This document shows, piece after piece, positions 39,855 to 49,374 of a stretch of 64,000 bases of DNA (positions are counted from its first letter, which is position 1; every line of letters begins with the position of its first letter). Source of the DNA: Pseudomonas fulva 12-X (GTDB lineage: Bacteria; Pseudomonadota; Gammaproteobacteria; Pseudomonadales; Pseudomonadaceae); contig NC_015556.1 of assembly GCF_000213805.1 (NCBI RefSeq), positions 1,612,001-1,676,000 of the forward strand, in the 5' to 3' direction. The translations under genes were made by a program, and so were the position numbers. A model generated the notes under the pieces. The model searched no databases, was not told the DNA's origin, and saw only the letters and a program-made list of their open reading frames with translations.

Positions 39855-40502
39855 ATGAAAGATACCCTGCGCATCACCGAGATTTTCTTCTCGCTGCAGG
39901 GGGAAGCGCGTACCGCCGGCCTGCCGACGGTATTCGTGCGCCTGACCGGCTGCCCCCTGCGCTGTCAATACTGCGATACCGCCTACGCCTTCAGTGGCGG
40001 CGAGTTGCTTAGCCTGGATGCCATCCTCGAGCAGGTGGCGAGCTACCGGCCGCGATACGTCTGCGTAACGGGCGGTGAACCGCTGGCACAGCCGAATTGC
40101 ATCCCCTTGCTCGAGAAACTGTGCGATGCCGGCTATGACGTTTCTCTGGAAACCAGCGGCGCGCTGGACGTTGCTGCTGTCGATCCGCGCGTCAGTAAGG
40201 TCGTGGATTTGAAGACCCCGGGCTCGGCCGAAATAGGCCGCAACCGCTACGAGAACATCGTGCATCTGCAGCCACGCGATCAGGTCAAGTTCGTGATCTG
40301 CTCGCGTGAGGACTACGACTGGTCGGTGAGCAAGGTCATTCAGTACGACCTGCCCACACGCGTCGGCGAAGTGCTGTTCTCGCCCAGCCATGGGCAGGTC
40401 AGTGGTCGCCAGTTGGCCGAGTGGGTGATTGCCGACAACCTGCCGGTACGCATGCAGCTGCAGCTGCACAAGATTCTTTGGAACGATGAGCCGGGGCATT
40501 GA
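39855..40502 (+). CDS. queE: 7-carboxy-7-deazaguanine synthase QueE
   Basis: This 215-aa radical-SAM enzyme makes 7-carboxy-7-deazaguanine in queuosine biosynthesis. The Fe-S motif is [15 protein letters not shown] (C-x3-C-x2-C). The N-terminal [22 protein letters not shown] and the GGEP substrate motif ([10 protein letters not shown]) are also present. The ATG at 39855 is preferred over an upstream in-frame codon at 39822. queC follows after one base, so the two pathway steps are coupled. Confidence 0.95.
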   Translation: MKDTLRITEIFFSLQGEARTAGLPTVFVRLTGCPLRCQYCDTAYAFSGGELLSLDAILEQVASYRPRYVCVTGGEPLAQPNCIPLLEKLCDAGYDVSLETSGALDVAAVDPRVSKVVDLKTPGSAEIGRNRYENIVHLQPRDQVKFVICSREDYDWSVSKVIQYDLPTRVGEVLFSPSHGQVSGRQLAEWVIADNLPVRMQLQLHKILWNDEPGH

Positions 40503-40503
40503 T

Positions 40504-41178
40504 ATGAGCGATAAGAAAGCGGTCATCCTGCTGTCGGGCGGTCTCGATTCCGCCACTGTGGTGGCAATGGCCAGGGAGCAGGGCTACAGCTGCTACAGCA
40601 TGAGTTTCGATTACGGCCAGCGTCATCGCTCCGAGCTGCAGGCGGCCGAGCGGGTGGCGCGTCAGCTCGGCGTGGTCGAGCACAAGGTCATCGGCATCAA
40701 TCTCGATGGTATCGGTGGCTCGGCGCTGACCGATGCCAGCATCGAGGTGCCGCAGAGCCCGACTACGGGCATTCCGGTCACCTATGTACCGGCTCGCAAT
40801 ACCGTGTTCCTGTCCCTGGCGCTGGGTTGGGCCGAGGTGCTGGAGGCTCAGGACATCTTTATCGGCGTCAACGCGGTGGACTATTCGGGCTACCCGGATT
40901 GTCGGCCGGAGTTCGTCAACGCCTTCGAGCATATGGCCAACCTGGCGACCAAGATGGGCGTGGAAGGGCGGCGCATTCGTATCCAGGCGCCGCTGCAGAT
41001 GCTCAGCAAGGCCGAGATCGTGCAGGCGGGCTCGCGCCTGCGTGTCGATTACGGCCTCACCGTTTCCTGCTACCTGGCCGATGCCGATGGTCGTGCCTGC
41101 GGCAAGTGCGATAGCTGCAGGCTGCGCGCAGCGGGTTTTGCGGCGGCTGGTATGCCTGACCCGACGCGCTATCAGTGA
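40504..41178 (+). CDS. queC: 7-cyano-7-deazaguanine synthase QueC
   Basis: This 224-aa ATP-pyrophosphatase converts 7-carboxy-7-deazaguanine to preQ0. It has the PP-loop [11 protein letters not shown] (about residues 9-19), [19 protein letters not shown], and four zinc-binding cysteines ([17 protein letters not shown], about residues 189-205). It starts one base after the queE stop. It is followed by the tRNA-Lys promoter. Confidence 0.96.
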   Translation: MSDKKAVILLSGGLDSATVVAMAREQGYSCYSMSFDYGQRHRSELQAAERVARQLGVVEHKVIGINLDGIGGSALTDASIEVPQSPTTGIPVTYVPARNTVFLSLALGWAEVLEAQDIFIGVNAVDYSGYPDCRPEFVNAFEHMANLATKMGVEGRRIRIQAPLQMLSKAEIVQAGSRLRVDYGLTVSCYLADADGRACGKCDSCRLRAAGFAAAGMPDPTRYQ

Positions 41179-41216
41179 AAAGAATGCAGGGGCAGTAAAA
41201 AATTTTTCGGCGGGTG

Positions 41217-41244
41217 TTGAATTCCTGAATTAAATCAGTATCAT
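41217..41244 (+). promoter_or_regulatory. Sigma-70 promoter of tRNA-Lys
   Basis: TTGAAT (41217-41222) and TATCAT (41239-41244) are separated by 16 bases, in an AT-rich context with a GC-rich discriminator (ACCGCTCGC) downstream. It lies just before the tRNA, as expected for a growth-rate-controlled stable RNA promoter. Confidence 0.7.
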
Positions 41245-41258
41245 ACCGCTCGCACCAC

Positions 41259-41334
41259 GGGTCGTTAGCTCAGTTGGTAGAGCAGTTGGCTTTTAACCAA
41301 TTGGTCGTAGGTTCGAATCCTACACGACCCACCA
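41259..41334 (+). tRNA. tRNA-Lys (anticodon TTT)
   Basis: This 76-base tRNA with encoded CCA folds with acceptor GGGTCGT/ACGACCC, D-stem GCTC/GAGC, anticodon stem GTTGG/CCAAT (last pair G-T) and loop CTTTTAA (TTT at 41292-41294), and T-arm GTAGG/CCTAC with TTCGAAT. It is read after queC and ends before a bidirectional terminator. A tRNA-Lys at this place is, from memory, the attachment site for integrative elements in P. aeruginosa; it is unoccupied here. Confidence 0.97.
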
Positions 41335-41360
41335 TCTCAAGCCTTCCAGGCGAAGGCGCA

Positions 41361-41400
41361 CTAAAAAGCCCGAATCTCTACAGAGGTTCGGGCTTTTTAG
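41361..41400. terminator. Bidirectional terminator between tRNA-Lys and ilvE
   Basis: CTAAAAAGCCCGAATCTCT pairs with AGAGGTTCGGGCTTTTTAG (one G-T pair) with a tiny loop. There is a T-run on either strand. It ends the tRNA transcript (+) and the ilvE transcript (-). Confidence 0.9.
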
Positions 41401-41453
41401 TTTCTGTCTCGAGGAGCCGGGCTGGCAACTCCAGGGAGCTGCCAGCTGGCGGT

Positions 41454-42473
41454 TTACACCTTGACGATCCAGCCTTCCGGGGCTTCGATGTCACCGGACT
41501 GCACGCCGGTCAGCTCGGCGTACAGGCGGCTGACCACCGGGCCGACTTCCTTCTCGCTGTGGAACACGTGCAGCTTGCCGTTGTACTCGATGCCGCCGAT
41601 CGGTGTGATCACCGCGGCGGTGCCGCAGGCGCCGGCTTCCTTGAAGTCGCCCAGCTTGTCGATGAACACGTCGCCTTCGATGACCTTCAGGCCCAGGCGG
41701 CTTTGCGCCAGTTCGATCAGCGACAGGCGGGTGATGCCTGGCAGTACCGACGGCGATTTCGGGGTGACGAATTCGTCGTTGTGGGTGATGGCGAAGAAAT
41801 TGGCCGAGCCGACTTCCTCGATCTTGGTGTGGGTCTGCGGGTCGAGGTAGATGCAGTCGGCGAAGTTGTTCTTCTTGGCTTGCGAGCCCGGCATCAGGCT
41901 GGCGGCGTAGTTGCCACCGACCTTGGCGGCGCCGGTGCCCTGAGGTGCGGCGCGGTCGTAGCTGGAGATCACGAAGTTGTTCGGCTTCATGCCGCCCTTG
42001 AAGTACGGGCCGACCGGGATGCAGAACACCGAGAAGATGAACTCGGGTGCGGTGCGCACGCCGATGTTGTCGCCCACGCCGATCACGAACGGACGCAGGT
42101 ACAGCGCGCCGCCCGAGCCGTACGGCGGGATGAAGCGTTCATTGGCCTTGACCACCTGTTTGCAGGCTTCGATGAACTGCTCGGTCGACGGCGCCGGCAT
42201 CAGCAGGCGGGCGCAGCTGCGCTGCATGCGCAGGGCGTTCTGGTCGGGGCGGAACAGGTTGATCGAGCCGTCCTTGCAGCGGTAGGCCTTCAGGCCCTCG
42301 AAGCACTGCTGGCCGTAGTGCAGGGCGGTCGAGCCCTCGCTGATGTGCAGCACGTTGTCTTCGGTCAGCTTGCCCTGATCCCAGTCGCCGTTGCGCCAGT
42401 GCGACAGGTAGCGCTGGTCGGTCTTGATGTAGTCGAAACCCAGCTTGTCCCATTCGATGTTTTCGTAAGCCAT
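41454..42473 (-). CDS. ilvE: Branched-chain amino acid aminotransferase (339-aa type)
   Basis: This PLP enzyme of fold type IV interconverts Leu, Ile and Val with their keto acids. The 339-aa protein has GQQCFEGLKAYRCKDGSINLFRPDQNA (about residues 54-80), the PLP lysine region GSQAKKNNFADCIYLDP, and EVGSANFF and VLPGITRLSLIELA segments. It belongs to the longer BCAT group seen in Pseudomonas, distinct from the roughly 307-aa IlvE. The ATG at 42473 (MAYENIEWDKLGFDYIKTDQ) is the family start. It is monocistronic. Confidence 0.92.
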   Translation of the reverse strand: MAYENIEWDKLGFDYIKTDQRYLSHWRNGDWDQGKLTEDNVLHISEGSTALHYGQQCFEGLKAYRCKDGSINLFRPDQNALRMQRSCARLLMPAPSTEQFIEACKQVVKANERFIPPYGSGGALYLRPFVIGVGDNIGVRTAPEFIFSVFCIPVGPYFKGGMKPNNFVISSYDRAAPQGTGAAKVGGNYAASLMPGSQAKKNNFADCIYLDPQTHTKIEEVGSANFFAITHNDEFVTPKSPSVLPGITRLSLIELAQSRLGLKVIEGDVFIDKLGDFKEAGACGTAAVITPIGGIEYNGKLHVFHSEKEVGPVVSRLYAELTGVQSGDIEAPEGWIVKV

Positions 42474-42840
42474 GACATCCTCAATCGCTGAACGGCCACT
42501 GCGGCGTGCGTATGTCCGTTGAATTTTCAGGGTGATCACACAGGCACGTGCTTGTGCAGTCGGGTAAAAGGGTGGGCTGTTGGTCAGGCCCAAGGCGTGC
42601 CTGATCGCTAACGATGGCCGTAGCGGTGATGATGCGGCGGATTATCGTGGCGATCAACCGGTGTCGCGCCGGCAGATGGGGCGAGATTGAAAAAACTTGG
42701 TCAATGCACCACCATGCGCGCCCGCGCCACCCGACATTGCTGCTTTTGCAGGCGAGGCGGCGGCGCGCTCCGACCGGCGCAATGCGTCTGGCGGTATACT
42801 CCACGTCCCGTGCAGATAGACCTCGATAGGGCCTGATGAC
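42474..42840. other. Intergenic region between divergent ilvE and nadA
   Basis: This 367-base space should hold the promoters of both genes. A TATACT hexamer at 42795-42800 is a candidate -10 for nadA, 41 bases before its ATG, but no good -35 is seen. No reading frame, repeat or riboswitch fold that I trust is visible. Confidence 0.5.
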
Positions 42841-43899
42841 ATGACGCAGATTGCCGAACGACTTCTTGTCCAGGCTCACCTCGACGCCAAGCAGCCAGAG
42901 ACGCTGACCGCGGAGCAGGAAGCGTTCTACCGTGATGAAATTGCCAAGGAACTGAAGCGCCAGAACGCCGTGCTGGTCGCCCACTATTATTGCGATCCGG
43001 TGCTGCAAGCGTTGGCCGAAGAAACCGGCGGCTGCGTGTCCGACTCGCTGGAGATGGCGCGCTTCGGCAATCAGCATTCGGCACAGACCGTGCTGGTAGC
43101 TGGCGTCAAATTCATGGGCGAGACGGCGAAGATCCTCAACCCGGAAAAACGCGTGCTGATGCCGACGCTGGAGGCGACCTGCTCGCTGGATCTGGGTTGC
43201 CCGGTCGACGAGTTCGCCGCGTTCTGCGACCAGCATCCGCAGCGTACCGTGGTGGTGTATGCCAACACCTCGGCCGCCGTTAAGGCGCGCGCCGACTGGG
43301 TGGTGACCTCCGGTTGCGCAGTGGAGATCGTCGAGCACCTGATGGACAACGGCGAGAGCATCATCTGGGCGCCGGACCAGCACCTGGGCCGCTACATCCA
43401 GAACAAGACCGGTGCCGACATGCTGCTCTGGGATGGTGCCTGCATCGTTCACGAGGAATTCAAGGCGCGTCAGCTGCAGGACATGAAGGCGTTGTACCCG
43501 GACGCTGCAGTGCTGGTGCACCCGGAGTCGCCGACGGCGGTGATCGAGCTGGCCGATGCGGTCGGCTCGACCAGCCAACTGATCGCCGCGGCCCAGCGCA
43601 TGCCGAACAAGACCTTTATCGTCGCCACGGATCGCGGCATCTTCTACAAGATGCAGCAGCTGTGCCCGGACAAGGAATTCGTGGCGGCGCCGACTGCCGG
43701 CAATGGCGCGGCGTGCCGCAGCTGCGCCAATTGCCCGTGGATGGCGATGAACACCCTGCAGCGCACCTTGCAATGCCTGCGTGAGGGCAGCAATGAAGTG
43801 TTCGTGGATCCGGCGCTGATTCCGCGGGCCATCAAGCCGCTCAAGCGCATGCTGGACTTCACCCAGGCCGCCCGCCTGAAGCAGGCCGGCAACGCCTGA
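42841..43899 (+). CDS. nadA: Quinolinate synthase A
   Basis: NadA condenses iminoaspartate and dihydroxyacetone phosphate to quinolinate in NAD synthesis, using a [4Fe-4S] cluster. The 352-aa protein has the three domain-repeat segments and candidate cluster cysteines in [15 protein letters not shown] and [12 protein letters not shown], plus [20 protein letters not shown] and [13 protein letters not shown]. Length and start ([20 protein letters not shown]) are as expected for Pseudomonas. A 38-bp palindrome follows. Confidence 0.95.
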   Translation: MTQIAERLLVQAHLDAKQPETLTAEQEAFYRDEIAKELKRQNAVLVAHYYCDPVLQALAEETGGCVSDSLEMARFGNQHSAQTVLVAGVKFMGETAKILNPEKRVLMPTLEATCSLDLGCPVDEFAAFCDQHPQRTVVVYANTSAAVKARADWVVTSGCAVEIVEHLMDNGESIIWAPDQHLGRYIQNKTGADMLLWDGACIVHEEFKARQLQDMKALYPDAAVLVHPESPTAVIELADAVGSTSQLIAAAQRMPNKTFIVATDRGIFYKMQQLCPDKEFVAAPTAGNGAACRSCANCPWMAMNTLQRTLQCLREGSNEVFVDPALIPRAIKPLKRMLDFTQAARLKQAGNA

Positions 43900-43904
43900 T
43901 CACT

Positions 43905-43942
43905 GAGCCCAACACGCTATCGATCGATAGCGTGTTGGGCTC
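43905..43942. terminator. 38-bp perfect palindrome between convergent nadA and bepA
   Basis: GAGCCCAACACGCTATCGA is followed immediately by its exact reverse complement with no spacer. It can form a very stable hairpin on either strand, though the flanks (CACT and GTGCTG) have no U-tract. It lies six bases after the nadA stop and 12 bases from the bepA stop, so a shared terminator is the likely role. Confidence 0.7.
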
Positions 43943-43953
43943 GTGCTGTGCCT

Positions 43954-45390
43954 TTAGCCGCGCAGCATTTCCTCGGTCATACGTTTTTCTTCGATCAACT
44001 CCTTCTGCCGCGCGTCGATACGCGAGGCCAGCTGGAAGTTGTTGGAGGCACGGCGCTTGGCGAAGTCGAGCTGTTCGATCGCCTGGTTGTAGTCGCCGAC
44101 CAGCGCGAAGTACTCGGCACGGGCCTGGTGCAGGCCGATGGTATTGCCACTCAGCCCGCGAACTTCCGCTACCTGATACCAGACATCCGGATCCTTCATG
44201 CGCCGTTTGAGCAGGTCGTTGAGCGCCTGCTCGGCTGCCTGAATCTTGCGCTGCTTGAGCAACAGATCGATGCGCGCCTGGTTCAGCGGGTAATTGTTGG
44301 GGTACAGGTCGAGCATGCGGGTGACGCGCTGCTCGGTCGCCGGCAGGCGGTTGGCGGCGGAGTCCAGGCTGATCTGCGCCAGGTTGTAGGTGATGTCGTT
44401 GGGCGCCTTCTGCAGCAGCGGCGCCAGTACATCGCGGGCTTCGTCGAACTGGCTGCCCTTGATCAGTGCGATGGCCAGGCCGTAGCGCGCGGCATCCATG
44501 TTGGGGTTTTCGTCGAGCTGGGCGCGGAAGCGCTTGGCGGCGATGCCCGGTGTTTCCTCATAGGTCAGCTGCACGCGGGCGCGCATCAGCTGGTAGCGCA
44601 GGCTGTCTTCGGTGCCGCCGGCAGGGAACTGCTCGGCGCGGTTGCGGGTGTCGGCGATCCGCGATTCGGAAACCGGGTGGGTGAGCAGGAATTCCGGCGG
44701 CATGCGGTCGTAGCGGTACTGGCGCATCAGGCGCTCGAACATGCTCGGCATCGAGCGCGGGTCGTAGCCTGCCTTCTCCAGGTTGACCAGGCCGATACGG
44801 TCGGCTTCCTGTTCGTTCTGCCGCGAGAAACGCCGTTGTTCCTGAATGGCCGCCGCCTGGGTCGAGGCGATGGCGGCGATACCGGCATCACCGGCGCCGG
44901 CTGCGGCAGCGACGATGCCGGCGAGCATGGCGGCCATGACCGGCAGCTGCATGCGTTTCTGGGCTTCCAGGCCACGGGCGAAGTGACGCTGCGACAAGTG
45001 CGCCAGTTCGTGGGCCAGTACCGAGGCGTATTCACCTTCGGTCTGCGCATAGAGGAACAGGCCGCCGTTGACGCCGATGATCCCGCCAGGCGCGGCGAAG
45101 GCGTTGATCTGCGGGCTGTTGAGCAGCACGAATTCGAGGCGTCGGTCCTGGACCTGGCTGGTTTCGGCCAGGCGGTAAACGCTGCTCTCGACGTAGTCCT
45201 TGAGCTGCGGATCCGACAGCTGGCTGACCTGGCCACGCACGATGCTCAGCCAGGCGCGGCCCAGCTGGTATTCCTGTTGCGGCGAGACCATCGCCGAGCT
45301 GGCATCACCGAGGGAGGGCAGGTCGCTGGCCATGGCAGGTTGTGCCATCAGGCAGGCGAGCGTCAGCAGAGTGGGGCGCAGAACATTCAT
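43954..45390 (-). CDS. bepA: Periplasmic beta-barrel assembly-enhancing protease BepA-like (M48)
   Basis: This 478-aa periplasmic metalloprotease and chaperone helps outer-membrane protein assembly and degrades stalled barrels. It has a signal peptide (MNVLRPTLLTLACLMAQPAMA), an M48 domain with zinc motif HELAH (VLAHELAHLSQRHF, about residues 127-140), a membrane-surface helix (MAAMLAGIVAAAAGAGDAG), and C-terminal TPR repeats (about 300-475). The start at 45390 is set by the signal peptide; an upstream open frame to 45690 lacks family similarity. The divergent tusA-like gene starts 109 bases away. Confidence 0.92.
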   Translation of the reverse strand: MNVLRPTLLTLACLMAQPAMASDLPSLGDASSAMVSPQQEYQLGRAWLSIVRGQVSQLSDPQLKDYVESSVYRLAETSQVQDRRLEFVLLNSPQINAFAAPGGIIGVNGGLFLYAQTEGEYASVLAHELAHLSQRHFARGLEAQKRMQLPVMAAMLAGIVAAAAGAGDAGIAAIASTQAAAIQEQRRFSRQNEQEADRIGLVNLEKAGYDPRSMPSMFERLMRQYRYDRMPPEFLLTHPVSESRIADTRNRAEQFPAGGTEDSLRYQLMRARVQLTYEETPGIAAKRFRAQLDENPNMDAARYGLAIALIKGSQFDEARDVLAPLLQKAPNDITYNLAQISLDSAANRLPATEQRVTRMLDLYPNNYPLNQARIDLLLKQRKIQAAEQALNDLLKRRMKDPDVWYQVAEVRGLSGNTIGLHQARAEYFALVGDYNQAIEQLDFAKRRASNNFQLASRIDARQKELIEEKRMTEEMLRG

Positions 45391-45498
45391 GCACAGGGCT
45401 CTTGTTTGATCAGTGCCGTACTGTAGCGGCCAGGCAGTTGCCTGACCAGCGCCGACAGGGCTTGGGTTATGCTGTCGGCCTGCAAACGGGAGGGTGTC

Positions 45499-45750
45499 AT
45501 GAGTGAAGTGTCGGATTGGCAGGGCGAGCATCAGGCCGAGCTGGATGCCTGTGGGCTGAATTGCCCGCTGCCGCTGCTCAAGGCCAAGGTGGCGCTCAAT
45601 GGCCTGGCCAGTGGCGAGGTGCTCAAGGTGTCGGCCACGGATGCCGGGTCGCAGCGTGATTTTCGTGCCTTCGCGCGCCTGGCCGGCCACGCGCTGCTGC
45701 GTGAGGAAATCGAGGGCGAAGTGTTTCGCTACTGGTTGCGCAAGGCGTGA
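45499..45750 (+). CDS. tusA: TusA-family sulfurtransferase
   Basis: This 83-aa protein has the sulfur-relay motif ELDACGLNCPLPLLKAKVAL, with the persulfide-carrying cysteine in CPLP (about residue 25). TusA-family proteins pass sulfur for tRNA thiolation or molybdenum cofactor; in P. aeruginosa a relative at this locus has been tied to molybdenum enzymes, so the specific role is open. AGGGTG lies just upstream of the ATG at 45499. A bidirectional terminator follows. Confidence 0.9.
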   Translation: MSEVSDWQGEHQAELDACGLNCPLPLLKAKVALNGLASGEVLKVSATDAGSQRDFRAFARLAGHALLREEIEGEVFRYWLRKA

Positions 45751-45772
45751 TGCGAGTGCAGCGCACCGAATG

Positions 45773-45802
45773 AAAAATGCCGCTCGAGAGCGGCATTTTT
45801 TA
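45773..45802. terminator. Bidirectional terminator between tusA and bcp
   Basis: AAAAATGCCGCTC-GA-GAGCGGCATTTTT, with T-runs on both strands, ends both convergent genes. Confidence 0.92.
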
Positions 45803-45808
45803 TCTGTA

Positions 45809-46279
45809 TCAGGCTTTGTTCAGGGCCTGGGCGGCGGCCAGCACTTCGTCGACATGGCCGGGCACTTTCACCCCGCGCCATTCCTCGCGCAGCACGCCGT
45901 TGTTGTCGAGCAGAAAGGTGCTGCGGTCGATGCCCAGGTATTCCTTGCCATAGAGCTTCTTCAGTTTGATCACGTCGAACAGGCCGCAGACGCTTTCGTC
46001 CTTGTCCGAGATCAGTTCGAAGGGAAAGCCCTGCTTGGCCTTGAAGTTCTCGTGGGTTTTCAAGCTGTCGCGCGATACCCCGACGATCACCGTGTTGGCG
46101 GCGGCGAAGGCCTCATGGGCATCGCGAAAACCCTGGCCCTGGGTGGTGCAGCCTGGGGTGTTGTCCTTCGGGTAGAAGTAGATCACCAGCTGCTTGCCCT
46201 TGTGGGCGGCCAGGTTGAAATCACCGCCGGTGGCCGGCGCGCTGAAGTCGGGAACGGGGGAATCGATAGCGATGGCCAT
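45809..46279 (-). CDS. bcp: Peroxiredoxin of the Bcp/PrxQ type
   Basis: The 156-aa thiol peroxidase reduces peroxides. The peroxidatic cysteine is in KDNTPGCTTQGQGFRD (C47 region). The resolving cysteine that in E. coli Bcp lies five residues later is replaced, but a second cysteine (ESVCGLFDVIK, about residue 99) may serve. Its ATG follows the gcvR stop by 13 bases on the same strand, so gcvR-bcp is an operon. The pairing is conserved in pseudomonads. Confidence 0.93.
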   Translation of the reverse strand: MAIAIDSPVPDFSAPATGGDFNLAAHKGKQLVIYFYPKDNTPGCTTQGQGFRDAHEAFAAANTVIVGVSRDSLKTHENFKAKQGFPFELISDKDESVCGLFDVIKLKKLYGKEYLGIDRSTFLLDNNGVLREEWRGVKVPGHVDEVLAAAQALNKA

Positions 46280-46292
46280 GGGACAGGGCTCC

Positions 46293-46850
46293 TTATGGAT
46301 TCTGGGGGCGCCAGGGTTCGATCAGGGCGTCCAGGTTCAGTGCGTCGGCGAAGTCCAGGAACTGGTCGCGCAGCCAGCTGATCTGGGTGCCCGCGGGCAG
46401 GGTGACGGTCAGGGTGGCGTTGAGCATGGTGCCGCCGGTCTGCGGTGCCTGGTAGGTGTCGCAGGTCAGTGCTTCGAGCTCGACGCGGTGGTCGATGAAG
46501 AACTGGCACAGTTCGTTGAGGATGTCGGGTCGGTACACCGAGCTGACGTAAGCCACGTAAGGCAGCGCCTGGGGGCGAACTTCCTGGGCGGCGCTGCGGA
46601 TCACGTTGGCGGTGAACTCGTGCTTCTTGGCCAGCGCCGGCAGGCCGGCTTCCAGTCGCGCCAGGGCGTCCCAGTTGCCCGACACCTGCAGCACCAGAGC
46701 ACTGAGTTCGCCGTGGCGGCTCAGGCGGGTGCTGATCACCGCGCAGCGGTTTTCATGGGCGGCCCGGCACAGCACATTGGTCAGCTCCATGGCGTTGCTG
46801 CCAAGTGCACTGATGACGAGGAATTGTTCGCGAACTGGGGGGGTGGACAT
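46293..46850 (-). CDS. gcvR: Glycine cleavage system transcriptional repressor GcvR-like
   Basis: This 185-aa cytoplasmic protein consists of two ACT domains (about residues 8-85 and 95-175; QFLVISALGSNAMELTNVLC is the first beta-alpha element). GcvR binds glycine and GcvA to silence gcvTHP in enterics; here the function is assigned by family and location. It is divergent from dapA and upstream of bcp. Confidence 0.87.
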   Translation of the reverse strand: MSTPPVREQFLVISALGSNAMELTNVLCRAAHENRCAVISTRLSRHGELSALVLQVSGNWDALARLEAGLPALAKKHEFTANVIRSAAQEVRPQALPYVAYVSSVYRPDILNELCQFFIDHRVELEALTCDTYQAPQTGGTMLNATLTVTLPAGTQISWLRDQFLDFADALNLDALIEPWRPQNP

Positions 46851-47062
46851 GCAGCCTTCCTAAACGTTGAACGCCCGGCGCTATAGGCAGCGCCAAACAA
46901 ACTCGCAGGGTAGCGAAAAGCGCCCGCCAGGGGAATGACCATCTATGTTGTGGGCGTGCTGTCGAGCACGCGCAATGCCCGCCATCACAGCCACTTGGTC
47001 GCTTGTGCAAGGCTGGTGGCGCCAGTACCATTACGGCTCTCTTTTTCGGCAGGAGCGGTTGC

Positions 47063-47941
<879 letters not shown>

Positions 47942-47958
47942 TCGAGGAATTACGACGC

Positions 47959-49077
47959 ATGAAGCGACTGGCCGGACTTTCCGCACTTGCCCTGATCATC
48001 ACCAGCACCAGTGGTTGTGGCTGGATCTGGGGCGAAAATGGCTACTTCCGCGACCGCGGTAGTGACTACCTGAGCGCGCGTCAAACCGCGCCGATGAAGC
48101 TGCCGGCCGACGTCGAAGCCAAGCGCCTCGACCCGCTGCTGCCGGTTCCCCAGCAGATTCGCGACAGCGATGTGCAGGGCGAATACGAAGTGCCGCGTCC
48201 GCAGGCACTCACCGTCGCCGCGAACGTCAGCGACTTCAGCCTGCAGAACAGCGGCGACTCCAGCTGGCTGGTTGCCCAGCGTGTACCGGCCGAAGTATGG
48301 CCAGGCGCGCGGCAGTTCTTCGAAGACGGCGGTTTCCGCATCGTCGACGAGCGTCCGCAGACCGGTGAATTCAGTACCGACTGGCAGCGTTTCGACGCTC
48401 TGTCCAGCAGCATGCAGAGCCGCCTGACCGGCCGAGTCGGCGGTCTGGACAGCAACACCGAAACCCGCGTGCACGTACGCCTCGAGCCTGGCGTGCAGCG
48501 CAATACCAGCGAAATCTTCGTGGTCAGCGCCCAGCGTCCGGCCGGCAGTAATGCCGACGTACCTTTCACCGAGCGCAGCGTCAACAAGACCCTGGATGCC
48601 GCACTGCTCGACGAGCTGCAGGCCAGCCTGACTCGCAGCGTGGAGCAGGGCGGTTCGGTTTCTCTGCTCGCCGGGCGCGACTTCGATGCGCCGAACCGCG
48701 TAGCGCTGTCGCAGGATGGCAACGGCAACCCGATCCTCAACCTGAGCACCGACTTCGACCGGGCCTGGTCCGGCGTCGGCCGCTCGCTGCGCATGGCTGA
48801 CCTGCGCGTCGACGATATCAACCGTACCCTGGGCGTGTACTACGTCAACCTGGCCGAAGGCCCGCAGCGCAACAACGAGAAGCCGGGCTTCTTCAAGCGC
48901 ATGTTCGGCGGCTCGGAAGACAAGGCTGCCATCGAGGCGCGCGCCGAACGTTATCAGGTGCGCCTGACCGCCGTTGGCGACACCGTGCAGGTGACCGTCG
49001 AGAAGGACATCAACACCGTGGCGCCGGCCGATGTGGCCCGCAAGGTGCTTGATATGATCCAGGAGAACCTCGGCTAG
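47959..49077 (+). CDS. bamC: Outer membrane protein assembly factor BamC
   Basis: BamC is a lipoprotein subunit of the BAM complex that inserts outer-membrane barrels. The 372-aa protein has a signal with lipobox SGC (TSTSGCGWIWGENGYFRDRG), the DYLSARQTAPMKLPADVEAKRLDPLLPVP segment that binds BamD, and two helix-grip domains. dapA-bamC is a conserved pair. A 140-bp inverted-repeat element begins directly after the stop codon. Confidence 0.9.
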   Translation: MKRLAGLSALALIITSTSGCGWIWGENGYFRDRGSDYLSARQTAPMKLPADVEAKRLDPLLPVPQQIRDSDVQGEYEVPRPQALTVAANVSDFSLQNSGDSSWLVAQRVPAEVWPGARQFFEDGGFRIVDERPQTGEFSTDWQRFDALSSSMQSRLTGRVGGLDSNTETRVHVRLEPGVQRNTSEIFVVSAQRPAGSNADVPFTERSVNKTLDAALLDELQASLTRSVEQGGSVSLLAGRDFDAPNRVALSQDGNGNPILNLSTDFDRAWSGVGRSLRMADLRVDDINRTLGVYYVNLAEGPQRNNEKPGFFKRMFGGSEDKAAIEARAERYQVRLTAVGDTVQVTVEKDINTVAPADVARKVLDMIQENLG

Positions 49078-49217
49078 CAGGCTGTTGAAAAACTACCTGC
49101 GTTGCCGTTGCTTCGTTAGAAACAGGCTCAAAATGCTCATTTACAGCTTGTAAACTGCGCTTTTTCGCCTGTTTCTGCCTCGCAGCGGCGGCCTCGCCTA
49201 CGTTTTTCAACGGCCTG
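49078..49217. repeat. MITE-like 140-bp imperfect inverted repeat
   Basis: The element begins CAGGCTGTTGAAAAACTACC and ends with the complement of CAGGCCGTTGAAAAACGTAG. The two halves (about 68 bases each) match almost along their whole length, with a second clear pair GAAACAGGC/GCCTGTTTC near the middle. It has no coding frame of its own. Its size, terminal repeats and location directly after a stop codon suggest a non-autonomous mobile or REPIN-like repeat; copy number elsewhere cannot be seen. Confidence 0.75.
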
Positions 49218-49247
49218 CCAGGGATTCCTGGCACGTGGTTGGCGACA

Positions 49248-49279
49248 GGCGAAACCCCTTGGGTTTCGCCTTTTGTTTT
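49248..49279 (+). terminator. Rho-independent terminator upstream of purC
   Basis: GGCGAAACCC and its exact complement flank CTT, followed by TTTTGTTTT. It should end the dapA-bamC transcript before purC, so purC needs its own promoter in 49280-49374. Confidence 0.88.
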
Positions 49280-49374
49280 CACAGGCAGGGCGTTTTCCTG
49301 CCGCCCCTTACAGCCGTGGCGCGTCCGTTTGACGCCGTGCGGCGCGACTACCCGCGACGAGGCGCAATCCCGAC

